Origin: Yoonia maritima
GTDB lineage: Bacteria; Pseudomonadota; Alphaproteobacteria; Rhodobacterales; Rhodobacteraceae
Reading direction: 5' to 3'
Assembly (NCBI RefSeq): GCF_003003285.1
Contig: NZ_PVTP01000003.1
Location: 62,001-126,000, forward strand
Length of the DNA stretch: 64,000 nt
Shown: piece by piece, positions 1 through 7,522 of the stretch
Numbering within the stretch: position 1 is the stretch's first letter
How the letters are laid out: every line of letters begins with the position of its first letter
Made by a program: the position numbers and the translations under genes
The notes under the pieces: model-generated
What the model was told of the DNA's origin: nothing
Seen by the model: only the letters and a program-made list of their open reading frames with translations
Database searches by the model: none

Positions 1-402
1 GGCATCGTCTTCTAGGAAATCAAGCTGATGGATTTCGGCGCCCGCAATCGGATCAACCTCTTGCAGGTCAACGCCAAGAACATAGCCTTGCGCCTTGCTC
101 TTGCGTTCGCCCAATGTGTTTGCACGCTTAACAGCAACTTGTAGCCAACCACCGGGCGCACAACCCAGATCAACAATGCGCGCACCCGGCACAAGAAACC
201 GAAACTTGTCATCAAGTTCCAAAATCTTATAGGCCGCCCGCCCGCGGTACCCATCTGTCTGCGCACGCTTTACGTAAGGATCGTTCAATTGCCGCTGCAG
301 CCACAGCGTCGAGCTAAGCTTGCGCCCTTTTGCAGTCTTTACCTTAACCGTCAGATCGCGTTGTCCGCGTCCGGATGAGTTCTTTGTTGTTTTCTTGGCC
401 AT
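1..402 (-). CDS. rlmE: 23S rRNA 2'-O-methyltransferase RlmE (FtsJ), 3' part missing
   Basis: RlmE methylates the 2'-O of U2552 in 23S rRNA late in 50S assembly. The frame opens at the ATG at 402 and stays open to base 1, so 134 N-terminal codons are present and the C-terminus lies beyond the left edge. Family hallmarks are visible: a basic N-terminus, the [12 protein letters not shown] segment, GYRGRAAYK, and the SAM-binding motif [13 protein letters not shown]. It starts 15 bases after the stop of the upstream Ppx/GppA gene, so the two are probably one operon. Nothing looks broken in the visible part. Confidence 0.93.
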   Translation of the reverse strand, partial: MAKKTTKNSSGRGQRDLTVKVKTAKGRKLSSTLWLQRQLNDPYVKRAQTDGYRGRAAYKILELDDKFRFLVPGARIVDLGCAPGGWLQVAVKRANTLGERKSKAQGYVLGVDLQEVDPIAGAEIHQLDFLEDDA

Positions 403-417
403 ACTCTTGCCTATCGC

Positions 418-1530
418 TTAAAACGGTGCGTCTTCCAAGACCCCATCTGCGGACATTTGCGCATAAAGTAGCCCTTCGCGTAAACCACGGTCCGCCACAG
501 ACAGCCGATCTGTCGGCCAAAGCCGCATCAACGCCTGCAAAATTGCAGAGCCTGACATGATCAGCGCTTGGCGATCTTTTCCAATGCGCGGGTCAGCACG
601 TCGACCGGCCGGACCAAGCGTCAGATAGTCTCGGATGACGGTATCAATCTGGTCAGACGTCATGCGCAACCCATCGACTTTGGTGCGATCATAGCGCTTG
701 AGCCCTAAATAGCTCGCTGCGACGGTTGTTACCGTTCCACTTGTTCCGATAATCTGAAACCCTTCGCGCGCTTGGGCAGCAGCATAAGGCGAAAACTCTT
801 CTAAGTTTTCCTCAAAGAACCAGCTCATCAGTGCAAACCGTGCGGCATCATCTTCGACATCAGCGAATTGGTCGCGCAGCGTCGCGACGCCCAACGGAAC
901 AGAGATCCAGTCAACCACTTTCGCCGCAGCAAAAGGACCTGGATCAGACTTAAAACCCGCATGTAAACGCATAATAGCGCGCGGCCGTTCGCGTTTGGGG
1001 ACATTGGTAAGGTCAATCCAAACCAGCTCGGTCGAACCGCCGCCAATATCCACGACAAGAAGTTGTTCCGTGTTCACGCTGACCAAAGGCGCACAGGAAA
1101 TCACGGCAAGCCGGGCTTCCTCTTCGGGCTTGATAATTTCAAGCTCCATCCCTGTTTCACGCCGCACCTGTGCAATGAAATTGCTACCGTTATGTGCGCG
1201 CCGGCAGGCTTCGGTCGCGACAAGACGCATGTGCTTTACGCCGTGACGTTTTAGTTTTTCACGGCAAATCCGCATAGCAGAAATGGTTCGGTTCATCGAC
1301 GCACGCGACAACCGTCCTGTGCTTTCAAGGCCATGGCCAAGCTGCACAGATTTTGAAAAGCTATCGACAACATGAAATTGGCTGCCCTTTGGTTGGGCAA
1401 TCAACATACGACAGCTATTTGTACCTAGATCCAGCGCCGCATAAAGCGATTCAGGATCAGGTCGTTTTGGCGCGGGGGTATCGACCGCTTTTGGGAACGC
1501 GCCCGCACCTTTGGGACGCTTGGGCGCCAT
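418..1530 (-). CDS. ppx: Ppx/GppA family phosphatase
   Basis: Exopolyphosphatase / pppGpp phosphohydrolase family, cytosolic, ASKHA fold; 370 aa, the short single-module form common in alphaproteobacteria. The N-terminus is basic and Pro-rich, then ALDLGTNSCRMLIA (phosphate-1 loop), EACRRAHNG, the second phosphate loop LLVVDIGGGSTELVW and the adenosine-side IIGTSGTVTTVAA. An in-frame ATG lies at 1545, but GGAGGG sits 7 bases before the ATG at 1530, so I chose the latter. It precedes rlmE by 15 bases, linking phosphate/ppGpp metabolism to ribosome maturation. Whether polyP or pppGpp is the true substrate cannot be told from sequence. Confidence 0.93.
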   Translation of the reverse strand: MAPKRPKGAGAFPKAVDTPAPKRPDPESLYAALDLGTNSCRMLIAQPKGSQFHVVDSFSKSVQLGHGLESTGRLSRASMNRTISAMRICREKLKRHGVKHMRLVATEACRRAHNGSNFIAQVRRETGMELEIIKPEEEARLAVISCAPLVSVNTEQLLVVDIGGGSTELVWIDLTNVPKRERPRAIMRLHAGFKSDPGPFAAAKVVDWISVPLGVATLRDQFADVEDDAARFALMSWFFEENLEEFSPYAAAQAREGFQIIGTSGTVTTVAASYLGLKRYDRTKVDGLRMTSDQIDTVIRDYLTLGPAGRRADPRIGKDRQALIMSGSAILQALMRLWPTDRLSVADRGLREGLLYAQMSADGVLEDAPF

Positions 1531-1622
1531 AGTCACGCCCTCCATTTTCGAGTTATCCCCAAGCTAGGCCTCTGGGCGTCGTGGCGCAAGGGCCGTCTCA
1601 ACTTCGTGACCAGATAACCGGT

Positions 1623-2594
1623 CTAAGCCCGCATATTAGGCCCAAATCGCTTGCGATATTCACCGACAGTTGTGCCGTTATGGCGCTTAAACGCGCGCTG
1701 CATTTGCTGAAAATCACGAAATCCAGCCACAGCGCACGCATCTGCAACGGGCGCACCGGCCCCTAATGCAGCTTCGGCCTGTTTCACGCGAATACGTTCC
1801 AAAAACTTCACCGGCGAAAGCCCATATCCCGCTGCAAATCGCCGCGTGAGCGTGCGCGGCGTCATACAGGCGACATCGGCCATCTGGTCCAATGTCCATC
1901 CCTGCTGAGGATTATCAACCATAGTATCGACCAACACACGCAAGTCTTCGGTTTGGGCGAATTGGGCCTTTAGGACGTCGGCAAACTGGTTCTGCCCACC
2001 CGGCCTATGCAGATAGACCACCATTTCACGTGCCACCTGCAATGCAGTATCATCACCATGATCTTTGCGCAAAATGGCAAGAGCCAGATCAATACCTGAC
2101 GTTACCCCGGCAGCGGTCATCACAGTTTCATCGTCGCAATAAAGCCGATCAATTTGCCAATCAACATCAGGGAATTGCGACGCGGCATAACCCGATCGTC
2201 GCCAATGGGTCGTCGCAACACGCCCGTGTAGCAGCCCTGCCTTCGCAAGTAACAAAGCCCCCGAACACACCGAGATAACCCGGCGACCATTGCGGTTTTG
2301 CCAACCCGCAATCAAATCTAAAATCGGTGTGCATTCCAATGCACGATCAACACCCTGCCCGCCCGGAACAATCAGGTCATCCGCATCTGAACCAATATTA
2401 AACGCCGCATCGGCCATTACCCGTAGACCGCAACTGCTTTGCACTGGATCACCATCCATCGATACGTAGCGGATTACATACTGGGCGTCAGCCAGATCAG
2501 TCGCAGAGCTAAAAACCTGCGCGGCCCCTGTGACGTCAACCGCATTCACACCGTCATATAAAAGCACATCAATGCGTCGATCAGTATTGTCCAT
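1623..2594 (-). CDS. GlxA-family regulator (DJ-1/PfpI + AraC HTH)
   Basis: A 323-aa transcription factor with an N-terminal class I amidotransferase-like (DJ-1/PfpI) sensor domain (about residues 5-175) and a C-terminal AraC/XylS DNA-binding domain (about 215-320, with the two-helix-turn-helix pattern including CMTPRTLTRRF). The nucleophile-elbow Cys is present at about residue 110 (VISVCSGALLLA). Relatives regulate catabolism of quaternary amines, carnitine or arginine, but the ligand here is unknown. It diverges from the MFS transporter that starts 78 bases away, a typical regulator-target pair, so that transporter is the best candidate target (inference). Confidence 0.92.
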   Translation of the reverse strand: MDNTDRRIDVLLYDGVNAVDVTGAAQVFSSATDLADAQYVIRYVSMDGDPVQSSCGLRVMADAAFNIGSDADDLIVPGGQGVDRALECTPILDLIAGWQNRNGRRVISVCSGALLLAKAGLLHGRVATTHWRRSGYAASQFPDVDWQIDRLYCDDETVMTAAGVTSGIDLALAILRKDHGDDTALQVAREMVVYLHRPGGQNQFADVLKAQFAQTEDLRVLVDTMVDNPQQGWTLDQMADVACMTPRTLTRRFAAGYGLSPVKFLERIRVKQAEAALGAGAPVADACAVAGFRDFQQMQRAFKRHNGTTVGEYRKRFGPNMRA

Positions 2595-2671
2595 AATTGA
2601 TGATAGTATGTCATTTTAGACAACACAGGCAATCAATAATGTTCATTGAAACCAATCAAAGGACATAGGTG

Positions 2672-3841
2672 ATGTTTAATCGAAATTTCTCAATGATTTT
2701 ATGCGGGAATATCCTGCTTGGGGCTGCGATGCCGATGCTGATTATATTAGGGGCTTTGGCTGGCGGGTATCTTGCGCCGGTGCAATGGATGGCAACCTTG
2801 CCACCAACTGTACAACTGATTGTCGGCGTTGCAGTCGCCACGCCGATTTCGCTGTTTATGGGCAAATATGGCCGCAGGGCTGGGTTCATGCTTGCCGCGT
2901 GCCTGACGATTGCAGGTGGCGCGCTGGGGGCCTATGCAATGATACATCAAAGCTTTTCACTACTTTGCATCAGTCACATCATTTTGGGTGCCGGGTTGAT
3001 CTGCGTGAACTATTTTCGGTTCGCTGCGGCGGATGTTGTCGATGATCAACACAAGGCGCAAGCCATGTCAGTGACGATTGCATCCGGCCTTGTGGCAGCC
3101 TTGGTCGGGCCACAACTATTTAGCGGTTTAAAGGATCTGTTGGCGCCAATTCCCTTTGCAGGGGCATATATCGGGATCGTCGCGTTAGGTACACTGGGGA
3201 TGATCCCGGTGGCCGCATTGCGTATTCCGCACGACGTTACAAAACCCATGCGACTAAACCGTAATAAAATCGCAATTTTACGCGAAAACCCTCGGGTTGT
3301 GACAGCCATTGCAGTCGCTGCATTTGCCCATGCAATCATGATATTTTTGATGATACCTACCCCGCTCGCGATGGTCGGATGCGGCTTAGGTGAAGACCAA
3401 GCCGCCGACGTGATCCGTTGGCATGTTGTCGCAATGTTTGCGCCCGGCCTTATTACGGGGAAGCTTATCCAGAAATATGGAAGCACGCAGATCGCAATAA
3501 GCGGGCTGATACTGCTTCTTATTGCAGCTATGATCCCCCTAACAGGGAAAACACCGTTTCAATTCTATGCAGCTTTGATCGCGCTTGGCGTCGGGTGGAA
3601 TTTTGGTTTTGTTGGCGGCACCTATATGCTGCAAACAGCACTGCGCCCCGAAGAGCGCCCCTTGATTCAAGGTATAAACGATATGACCTTAGCCATATGT
3701 GCGGCGCTCGCCTCGCTGGCGTCGGGTGTCATTTTTGCAGTGCATGGCTGGGCAATACTGGCCACAGTGGCTGTTGGGCTGGTCGGGTTTGGGGTCGTCG
3801 CGCTTGCGACACGTCAACATCGTGCAACAAACGCTATCTGA
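2672..3841 (+). CDS. MFS transporter (paralogue of 40096-41313)
   Basis: A 389-aa inner-membrane carrier with about 12 hydrophobic segments and the MFS loop signature GKYGRRAGFML after helix 2. Start ATG 2672 follows AAAGGA by 8 bases; a GTG immediately before it (2669) is less likely. Signature stretches ILLGAAMPMLIILGALAGG, PRVVTAIAVAAFAHAIMIF and LGVGWNFGFVGGT followed by PEERPLIQGINDM are shared with the MFS gene at 40096, so the two belong to one subfamily. The substrate is unknown. It is divergent from the GlxA-type regulator. A GC-rich hairpin (3873-3899) follows the stop. Confidence 0.9.
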   Translation: MFNRNFSMILCGNILLGAAMPMLIILGALAGGYLAPVQWMATLPPTVQLIVGVAVATPISLFMGKYGRRAGFMLAACLTIAGGALGAYAMIHQSFSLLCISHIILGAGLICVNYFRFAAADVVDDQHKAQAMSVTIASGLVAALVGPQLFSGLKDLLAPIPFAGAYIGIVALGTLGMIPVAALRIPHDVTKPMRLNRNKIAILRENPRVVTAIAVAAFAHAIMIFLMIPTPLAMVGCGLGEDQAADVIRWHVVAMFAPGLITGKLIQKYGSTQIAISGLILLLIAAMIPLTGKTPFQFYAALIALGVGWNFGFVGGTYMLQTALRPEERPLIQGINDMTLAICAALASLASGVIFAVHGWAILATVAVGLVGFGVVALATRQHRATNAI

Positions 3842-3872
3842 ATAAGATACATCTGGAACATGAGGATTATGA

Positions 3873-3899
3873 GCCTGCGCAGCCCTAGCCCGCGCAGGC
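3873..3899 (+). terminator. GC-rich hairpin after MFS gene
   Basis: A perfect 8-bp inverted repeat, GCCTGCGC / GCGCAGGC, with an 11-base loop, 31 bases after the MFS stop. There is no T-run after it, so it is either a weak terminator or an RNA-stabilising 3' stem. Confidence 0.45.
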
Positions 3900-3938
3900 C
3901 TACCGCGTTAGCACGTCTCGGTCGCTGATTGCGTCCGT

Positions 3939-3957
3939 GATGTCGAAAACCGACATC
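3939..3957. promoter_or_regulatory. Inverted repeat upstream of the one-carbon operon
   Basis: GATGTCG (3939-3945), 5-base spacer AAAAC, CGACATC (3951-3957). Flanking bases GTCC (3933-3936) and GGAC (3960-3963) extend the dyad. It lies 55 bases before the start of the PF13769 gene. It could be a dimeric-repressor operator or a 5'-UTR stem; I cannot match it to a known SAM, SAH or cobalamin riboswitch core. Confidence 0.4.
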
Positions 3958-4012
3958 GGGGACAAAAATCGAATGTTAGAACCGAAGTAACAGCAATGAG
4001 GGGAATCACCGC

Positions 4013-4309
4013 ATGCCCGATGTCACTATTGTCTACTGGCGCGATATGCCCGCCCAAGTCATCGTCGGCCGTGGGCGCAAAGGCACTAAAATGCCACTGC
4101 CAGAACGGTTTGAACAGGCCATTGACCGCGCTGCGATGAAATCTGGCGCAGCAGGGTCTGACGATTATCTGGCTGGCTTCCGCAAAGCCGCCCCCTACCC
4201 CGTTGACGGTACCGATATTAAGGCCGCCACCGCAGAGGCAGCGCGCATTGAAACCGAATACGATCAAGAGCGCCTGAAAACGCTTATCGCAAACGATGGC
4301 TGGAATTGA
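4013..4309 (+). CDS. PF13769 'virulence factor' family small protein
   Basis: A 98-aa protein with the family-defining N-terminus DVTIVYWRDMPAQVIVGRG and the RFEQAIDRAAMKSG block. Despite the Pfam label, I know of no demonstrated virulence role; its constant feature in Roseobacters (from memory) is its position directly before a MetF-like reductase and a methyl-THF:corrinoid methyltransferase, as here. The stop is 41 bases before the next start. It is probably cytosolic (no signal peptide or membrane segment). An accessory function in the one-carbon/corrinoid pathway is an inference from context only. Confidence 0.88.
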   Translation: MPDVTIVYWRDMPAQVIVGRGRKGTKMPLPERFEQAIDRAAMKSGAAGSDDYLAGFRKAAPYPVDGTDIKAATAEAARIETEYDQERLKTLIANDGWN

Positions 4310-4350
4310 AGACACCGGTCAAAATACCCGCGCGCATTACGGAGGTCGCC

Positions 4351-5286
4351 ATGTCCCTGCTTCCCTTTTTAAAACGGAAAGACGCCACTGTTTTGGGGGC
4401 ATCCCCCGAAATTTCTGCTTTGCTGCAAGACTATTCAATCGAGGTGATGCCGAGAACTGCAGAAAAAATTGACAACTTCAAAGACCTCCTTCCCGCAGGC
4501 ACACGCGTCTACATCGCACATATCGACGGGACACCGATTGAAGATATGGTTGCGACAGCAAAACGCTTAGCGGCAGATGACTACAAGGTCATGCCGCATT
4601 TCCCTGCACGGATCATTCAAGACAAAGCAATGCTTGCTGATTGGATCGCGCGGTACCAAGGCGAAGCAGATGTTGATCAGGCCTTGTTGCTGGCCGGTGG
4701 TGTTGCGGAACCCAAGGGAGATTTTCACAGCTCAATGCAGTTGCTGGAAACCGGGCTGTTCGGCGATTTCAAACGCCTGCACGTGGCCGGCCACCCCGAA
4801 GGTAACCGCGACATCGACAAAGACGGCAGCGACAAAAACGTCATGGAAGCGCTGCATTGGAAGCAACGCTTCTCGGAAACGACTGACGCCAAAATGGCGC
4901 TAGCGACACAATTCGCGTTTGAAGCGAAGCCAATCATCGCGTGGGCTGATGCCTTGCGTGATGCGGGGATCACAATCCCCGTGCATATTGGGATCGCGGG
5001 TCCGGCTAAGTTGCAAACCCTGATTAAATTTGCGATTGCATGCGGTGTTGGCCCCTCACTGAAGGTTCTGCAAAAGCGCGCTATGGATGTGACAAAGCTT
5101 CTTTTGCCATATGAGCCAACAGATGTGTTAACCGAACTCGCCCTCCACAAAGCGGCAAACCCAGAGTTCAACATCACCAATGTGCATTTCTTCCCTCTGG
5201 GCGGGATTAAGACGAATGCAAATTGGGCAATTGATAACGGCGGCAGCGCGACTGTCCCCGCAAATAAAACCAAGGAAATCTTATGA
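4351..5286 (+). CDS. MetF-like methylenetetrahydrofolate reductase
   Basis: A 311-aa divergent member of the MTHFR family, expected to reduce 5,10-methylene-THF to 5-methyl-THF with a flavin, in the cytosol. A TTG-initiated reading could begin at 4306, but ATG 4351 has the strong GGAGGT 4 bases upstream and opens with MSLLPFLKRKD. Recognisable TIM-barrel segments are YIAHIDGTP, LLLAGGV with GDFHSS, HVAGHPEGN (MetF motif) and PVHIGIAGPAKLQTL. The C-terminal HFFPLGGIKTNANW is typical of this subfamily. It overlaps the next gene by ATGA, so supply and use of methyl-THF are translationally coupled. It is not the canonical housekeeping MetF sequence. Confidence 0.9.
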   Translation: MSLLPFLKRKDATVLGASPEISALLQDYSIEVMPRTAEKIDNFKDLLPAGTRVYIAHIDGTPIEDMVATAKRLAADDYKVMPHFPARIIQDKAMLADWIARYQGEADVDQALLLAGGVAEPKGDFHSSMQLLETGLFGDFKRLHVAGHPEGNRDIDKDGSDKNVMEALHWKQRFSETTDAKMALATQFAFEAKPIIAWADALRDAGITIPVHIGIAGPAKLQTLIKFAIACGVGPSLKVLQKRAMDVTKLLLPYEPTDVLTELALHKAANPEFNITNVHFFPLGGIKTNANWAIDNGGSATVPANKTKEIL

Positions 5287-6350
5287 CCCGCACGATTGTC
5301 GAATCTAAAACAAAGACTGCCATCATCGGGTTCGACCAACCCTTTTGTGTGATCGGGGAACGGATTAACCCGACGGGTCGCAAAATTCTGGCCGCCGAAC
5401 TCGAACAAGGCGATTTCAGTCGCGTCGAAGCCGACGCAATTGCACAAGCCGCCGCTGGCGCAAACATCCTTGATGTAAACTCTGGCGCTGTGTTTTCGAA
5501 CAAAATGGCCGAAGATCCACGTTACGCCGACAACAACTTTGTTGAACCGCCGTTGATGAAAGAACTGATCGAACGCGTTCAAGCGGTTGTCGACACACCA
5601 TTGTGTATCGACAGCTCTGTTCCCGGCGCGTTGGAAAACGGTCTTGCCGCCGCAGAGGGTCGCCCGCTGCTGAACTCTGTCACTGGCGAAGAAGAACGGT
5701 TGGAGCTCGTCCTGCCGCTGGTTAAGAAATACAACGTGCCTGTTGTCGCGATCTCGAACGATGACACAGGCATTTCCGAAGATCCCGACGTGCGCTTTGC
5801 TGTCGCAAAAAAGATCGTAGAGCGCGCCGCTGATTTCGGCATCCCCGCGCATGACATCGTGGTTGATCCGCTTGTGATGCCAATTGGCGCAATGGCCACG
5901 GCTGGTTTGCAGGTGTTCACATTGGTTCGTCGCTTGCGCGAAGAATTAGGCGTGAACACAACATGCGGCGCGTCCAACATCAGTTTTGGCTTGCCAAACC
6001 GTCACGGCGTGAACAACGCATTCCTGCCAATGGCAATGGAAGCGGGGATGACATCCGCCATCATGAACCCAATTGCCCTGCCCGTCGGCCCCAAAAAAAT
6101 CGCAGAAAAGAAAGCAGAAATCGCCGCCGCCGGGATTATCTTGCCAGAAGACATCGATGACGAGTTGTTTGTCACGCTGTTTGGCATGGGATCAACCAAA
6201 GCCAAGGCAGGCTCTGAAATGGAAGCCATCCGCGCAGCGAACTTCCTTACGGACAACGATCCGTCAGGATCGGACTGGATCAAGTTCAACCGCGCGCCCG
6301 TGAAAGCCGGCGAAGGTCGCGCGCGCACCGGACGTCGCCGCCGCGGATAG
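5283..6350 (+). CDS. Methyltetrahydrofolate:corrinoid methyltransferase (pterin-binding)
   Basis: A 355-aa pterin-binding-domain protein equivalent to the folate module of MetH/AcsE: it moves the methyl group of 5-methyl-THF onto cob(I)alamin of a separate corrinoid protein. Visible features are CVIGERINPTGRKI near the N-terminus, ANILDVNSGAV, CIDSSVPGALENGL, NDDTGISEDP and the ASNISFGLPNR loop. There is no B12-binding or homocysteine domain, so those modules must be encoded elsewhere; the RamA-like reactivase is at 24882. The C-terminus is Arg-rich. Start by ATGA overlap with the MetF-like gene; a strong terminator follows at 6372. Confidence 0.93.
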   Translation: MTRTIVESKTKTAIIGFDQPFCVIGERINPTGRKILAAELEQGDFSRVEADAIAQAAAGANILDVNSGAVFSNKMAEDPRYADNNFVEPPLMKELIERVQAVVDTPLCIDSSVPGALENGLAAAEGRPLLNSVTGEEERLELVLPLVKKYNVPVVAISNDDTGISEDPDVRFAVAKKIVERAADFGIPAHDIVVDPLVMPIGAMATAGLQVFTLVRRLREELGVNTTCGASNISFGLPNRHGVNNAFLPMAMEAGMTSAIMNPIALPVGPKKIAEKKAEIAAAGIILPEDIDDELFVTLFGMGSTKAKAGSEMEAIRAANFLTDNDPSGSDWIKFNRAPVKAGEGRARTGRRRRG

Positions 6351-6371
6351 TCAATTGGCATTCAGCCATGC

Positions 6372-6405
6372 AAAAGGACCGCTGATCTCTCAGCGGTCCT
6401 TTTTT
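6372..6405. terminator. Bidirectional rho-independent terminator
   Basis: Perfect 11-bp stem AGGACCGCTGA / TCAGCGGTCCT with a TCTC loop, flanked by AAAA on the left and TTTTT on the right. It lies between the convergent corrinoid methyltransferase and aglK genes, so it can stop transcription from both sides. Confidence 0.9.
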
Positions 6406-6419
6406 GTTTTCACAACGCT

Positions 6420-7511
6420 TTAACGATAGTAAAGCGACTTACCGTTATGAAACACCTGAACTTTTTCAGGCTCCGCCTTCATGCGAACGGACTTGCCGCG
6501 CAACCCAGCGTGGACACCTGGCAATTTGCCAATCACGGCATCGTTGTCGCCCACTTTATTAAAATACAGCAACGTTACCTCGCCCAAAGCTTCGGTAAAG
6601 TTCACTTTGCCTTCAAACAGGTAGTCATCACCGGTTGTCTCCAACATATCCTCGGGGCGAACACCAACGTTTACCCTGAGTCCCTTTTCATTATCGCGTG
6701 TTGGCACGGCAGATGTCACTGTACCGCCGCCGTCCAGCGTCACGACCGTTTGCGTGCCTGTTTCAATGATTTCGCCGGCCAACAGGTTCATCGAAGGTGA
6801 ACCGATAAACTGCGCCACAAATTCGTTTTCTGGACGCTCATAGAGCTCAAGCGGCGTACCAACTTGTGCGATACCTTTGTTCGCAAGAACCACGATACGT
6901 GACGCAAGCGTCATCGCCTCAACTTGATCGTGTGTGACATAGATCATCGTGCTTTCGGGCATCGATTCTTTAAGTTGGGCTATTTCGATTCGGGTAGCGA
7001 CACGCAACGCCGCATCAAGGTTGGAAAGCGGTTCATCAAATAGATAGACCTTTGGGTCGCGAACAATAGAACGGCCAATTGCAACACGTTGACGTTGGCC
7101 GCCCGACAGTGCCTTTGGCAACCGATCCAAGTATTCCTCTAGCTGCAGAATTTGTGCGGCTTTGTTCACAGCCTCTTCGATCTCGGACGCGGATTTCTTG
7201 GCCAACTTTAATGCAAACGACATGTTCTCGCGAACGGTCATATGAGGATAAAGCGCGTAGGACTGGAACACCATCGCAATGCCACGCTGTGCCGGGGGCA
7301 CGTCATTGACGACCTGTCCGTCGATCTCAAGCGTACCGCTGGTGATCTTTTCAAGACCTGCAATCATCCGCAGCAATGTCGATTTACCGCAGCCCGAAGG
7401 GCCGACAAAAACGATCAGCTCACCTTCTTTGATATCAAGGTCGATATGCTTCAGCACCTCGACAGTGCCACCATATGTCTTGGCGATGTCCGTTAGTTTT
7501 AAATCAGCCAT
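6420..7511 (-). CDS. aglK: Alpha-glucoside ABC transporter ATPase AglK (MalK/UgpC type)
   Basis: A 363-aa ATPase subunit energising the AglEFG importer. Walker A GPSGCGKSTLLRM (about residues 37-49), Q-loop in MVFQSYALYPHM, signature ALSGGQRQRVAIGRS, Walker B VYLFDEPLSNLDA and switch histidine in YVTHDQVEAM are intact. The C-terminal regulatory OB-type domain has GVRPEDM, characteristic of MalK/UgpC proteins. It is the last gene of the aglEFGAK operon, 11 bases after aglA. ATPases of this class often serve several sugar importers, so it may be shared. Confidence 0.95.
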   Translation of the reverse strand: MADLKLTDIAKTYGGTVEVLKHIDLDIKEGELIVFVGPSGCGKSTLLRMIAGLEKITSGTLEIDGQVVNDVPPAQRGIAMVFQSYALYPHMTVRENMSFALKLAKKSASEIEEAVNKAAQILQLEEYLDRLPKALSGGQRQRVAIGRSIVRDPKVYLFDEPLSNLDAALRVATRIEIAQLKESMPESTMIYVTHDQVEAMTLASRIVVLANKGIAQVGTPLELYERPENEFVAQFIGSPSMNLLAGEIIETGTQTVVTLDGGGTVTSAVPTRDNEKGLRVNVGVRPEDMLETTGDDYLFEGKVNFTEALGEVTLLYFNKVGDNDAVIGKLPGVHAGLRGKSVRMKAEPEKVQVFHNGKSLYYR

Positions 7512-7522
7512 GTCTCACTCCC

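Noticed and set aside
3842..4012. SAM, SAH or cobalamin riboswitch before the one-carbon operon
   Set aside because: Two hairpins are present, but I could not find any of the conserved core sequences of these riboswitches.
4725..5852. A 375-codon open frame antisense to the MetF-like and corrinoid methyltransferase genes
   Set aside because: It covers parts of two genes with clear family matches on the other strand, its translation is Cys/Arg/Phe-rich without family motifs, and no ribosome-binding site precedes it.
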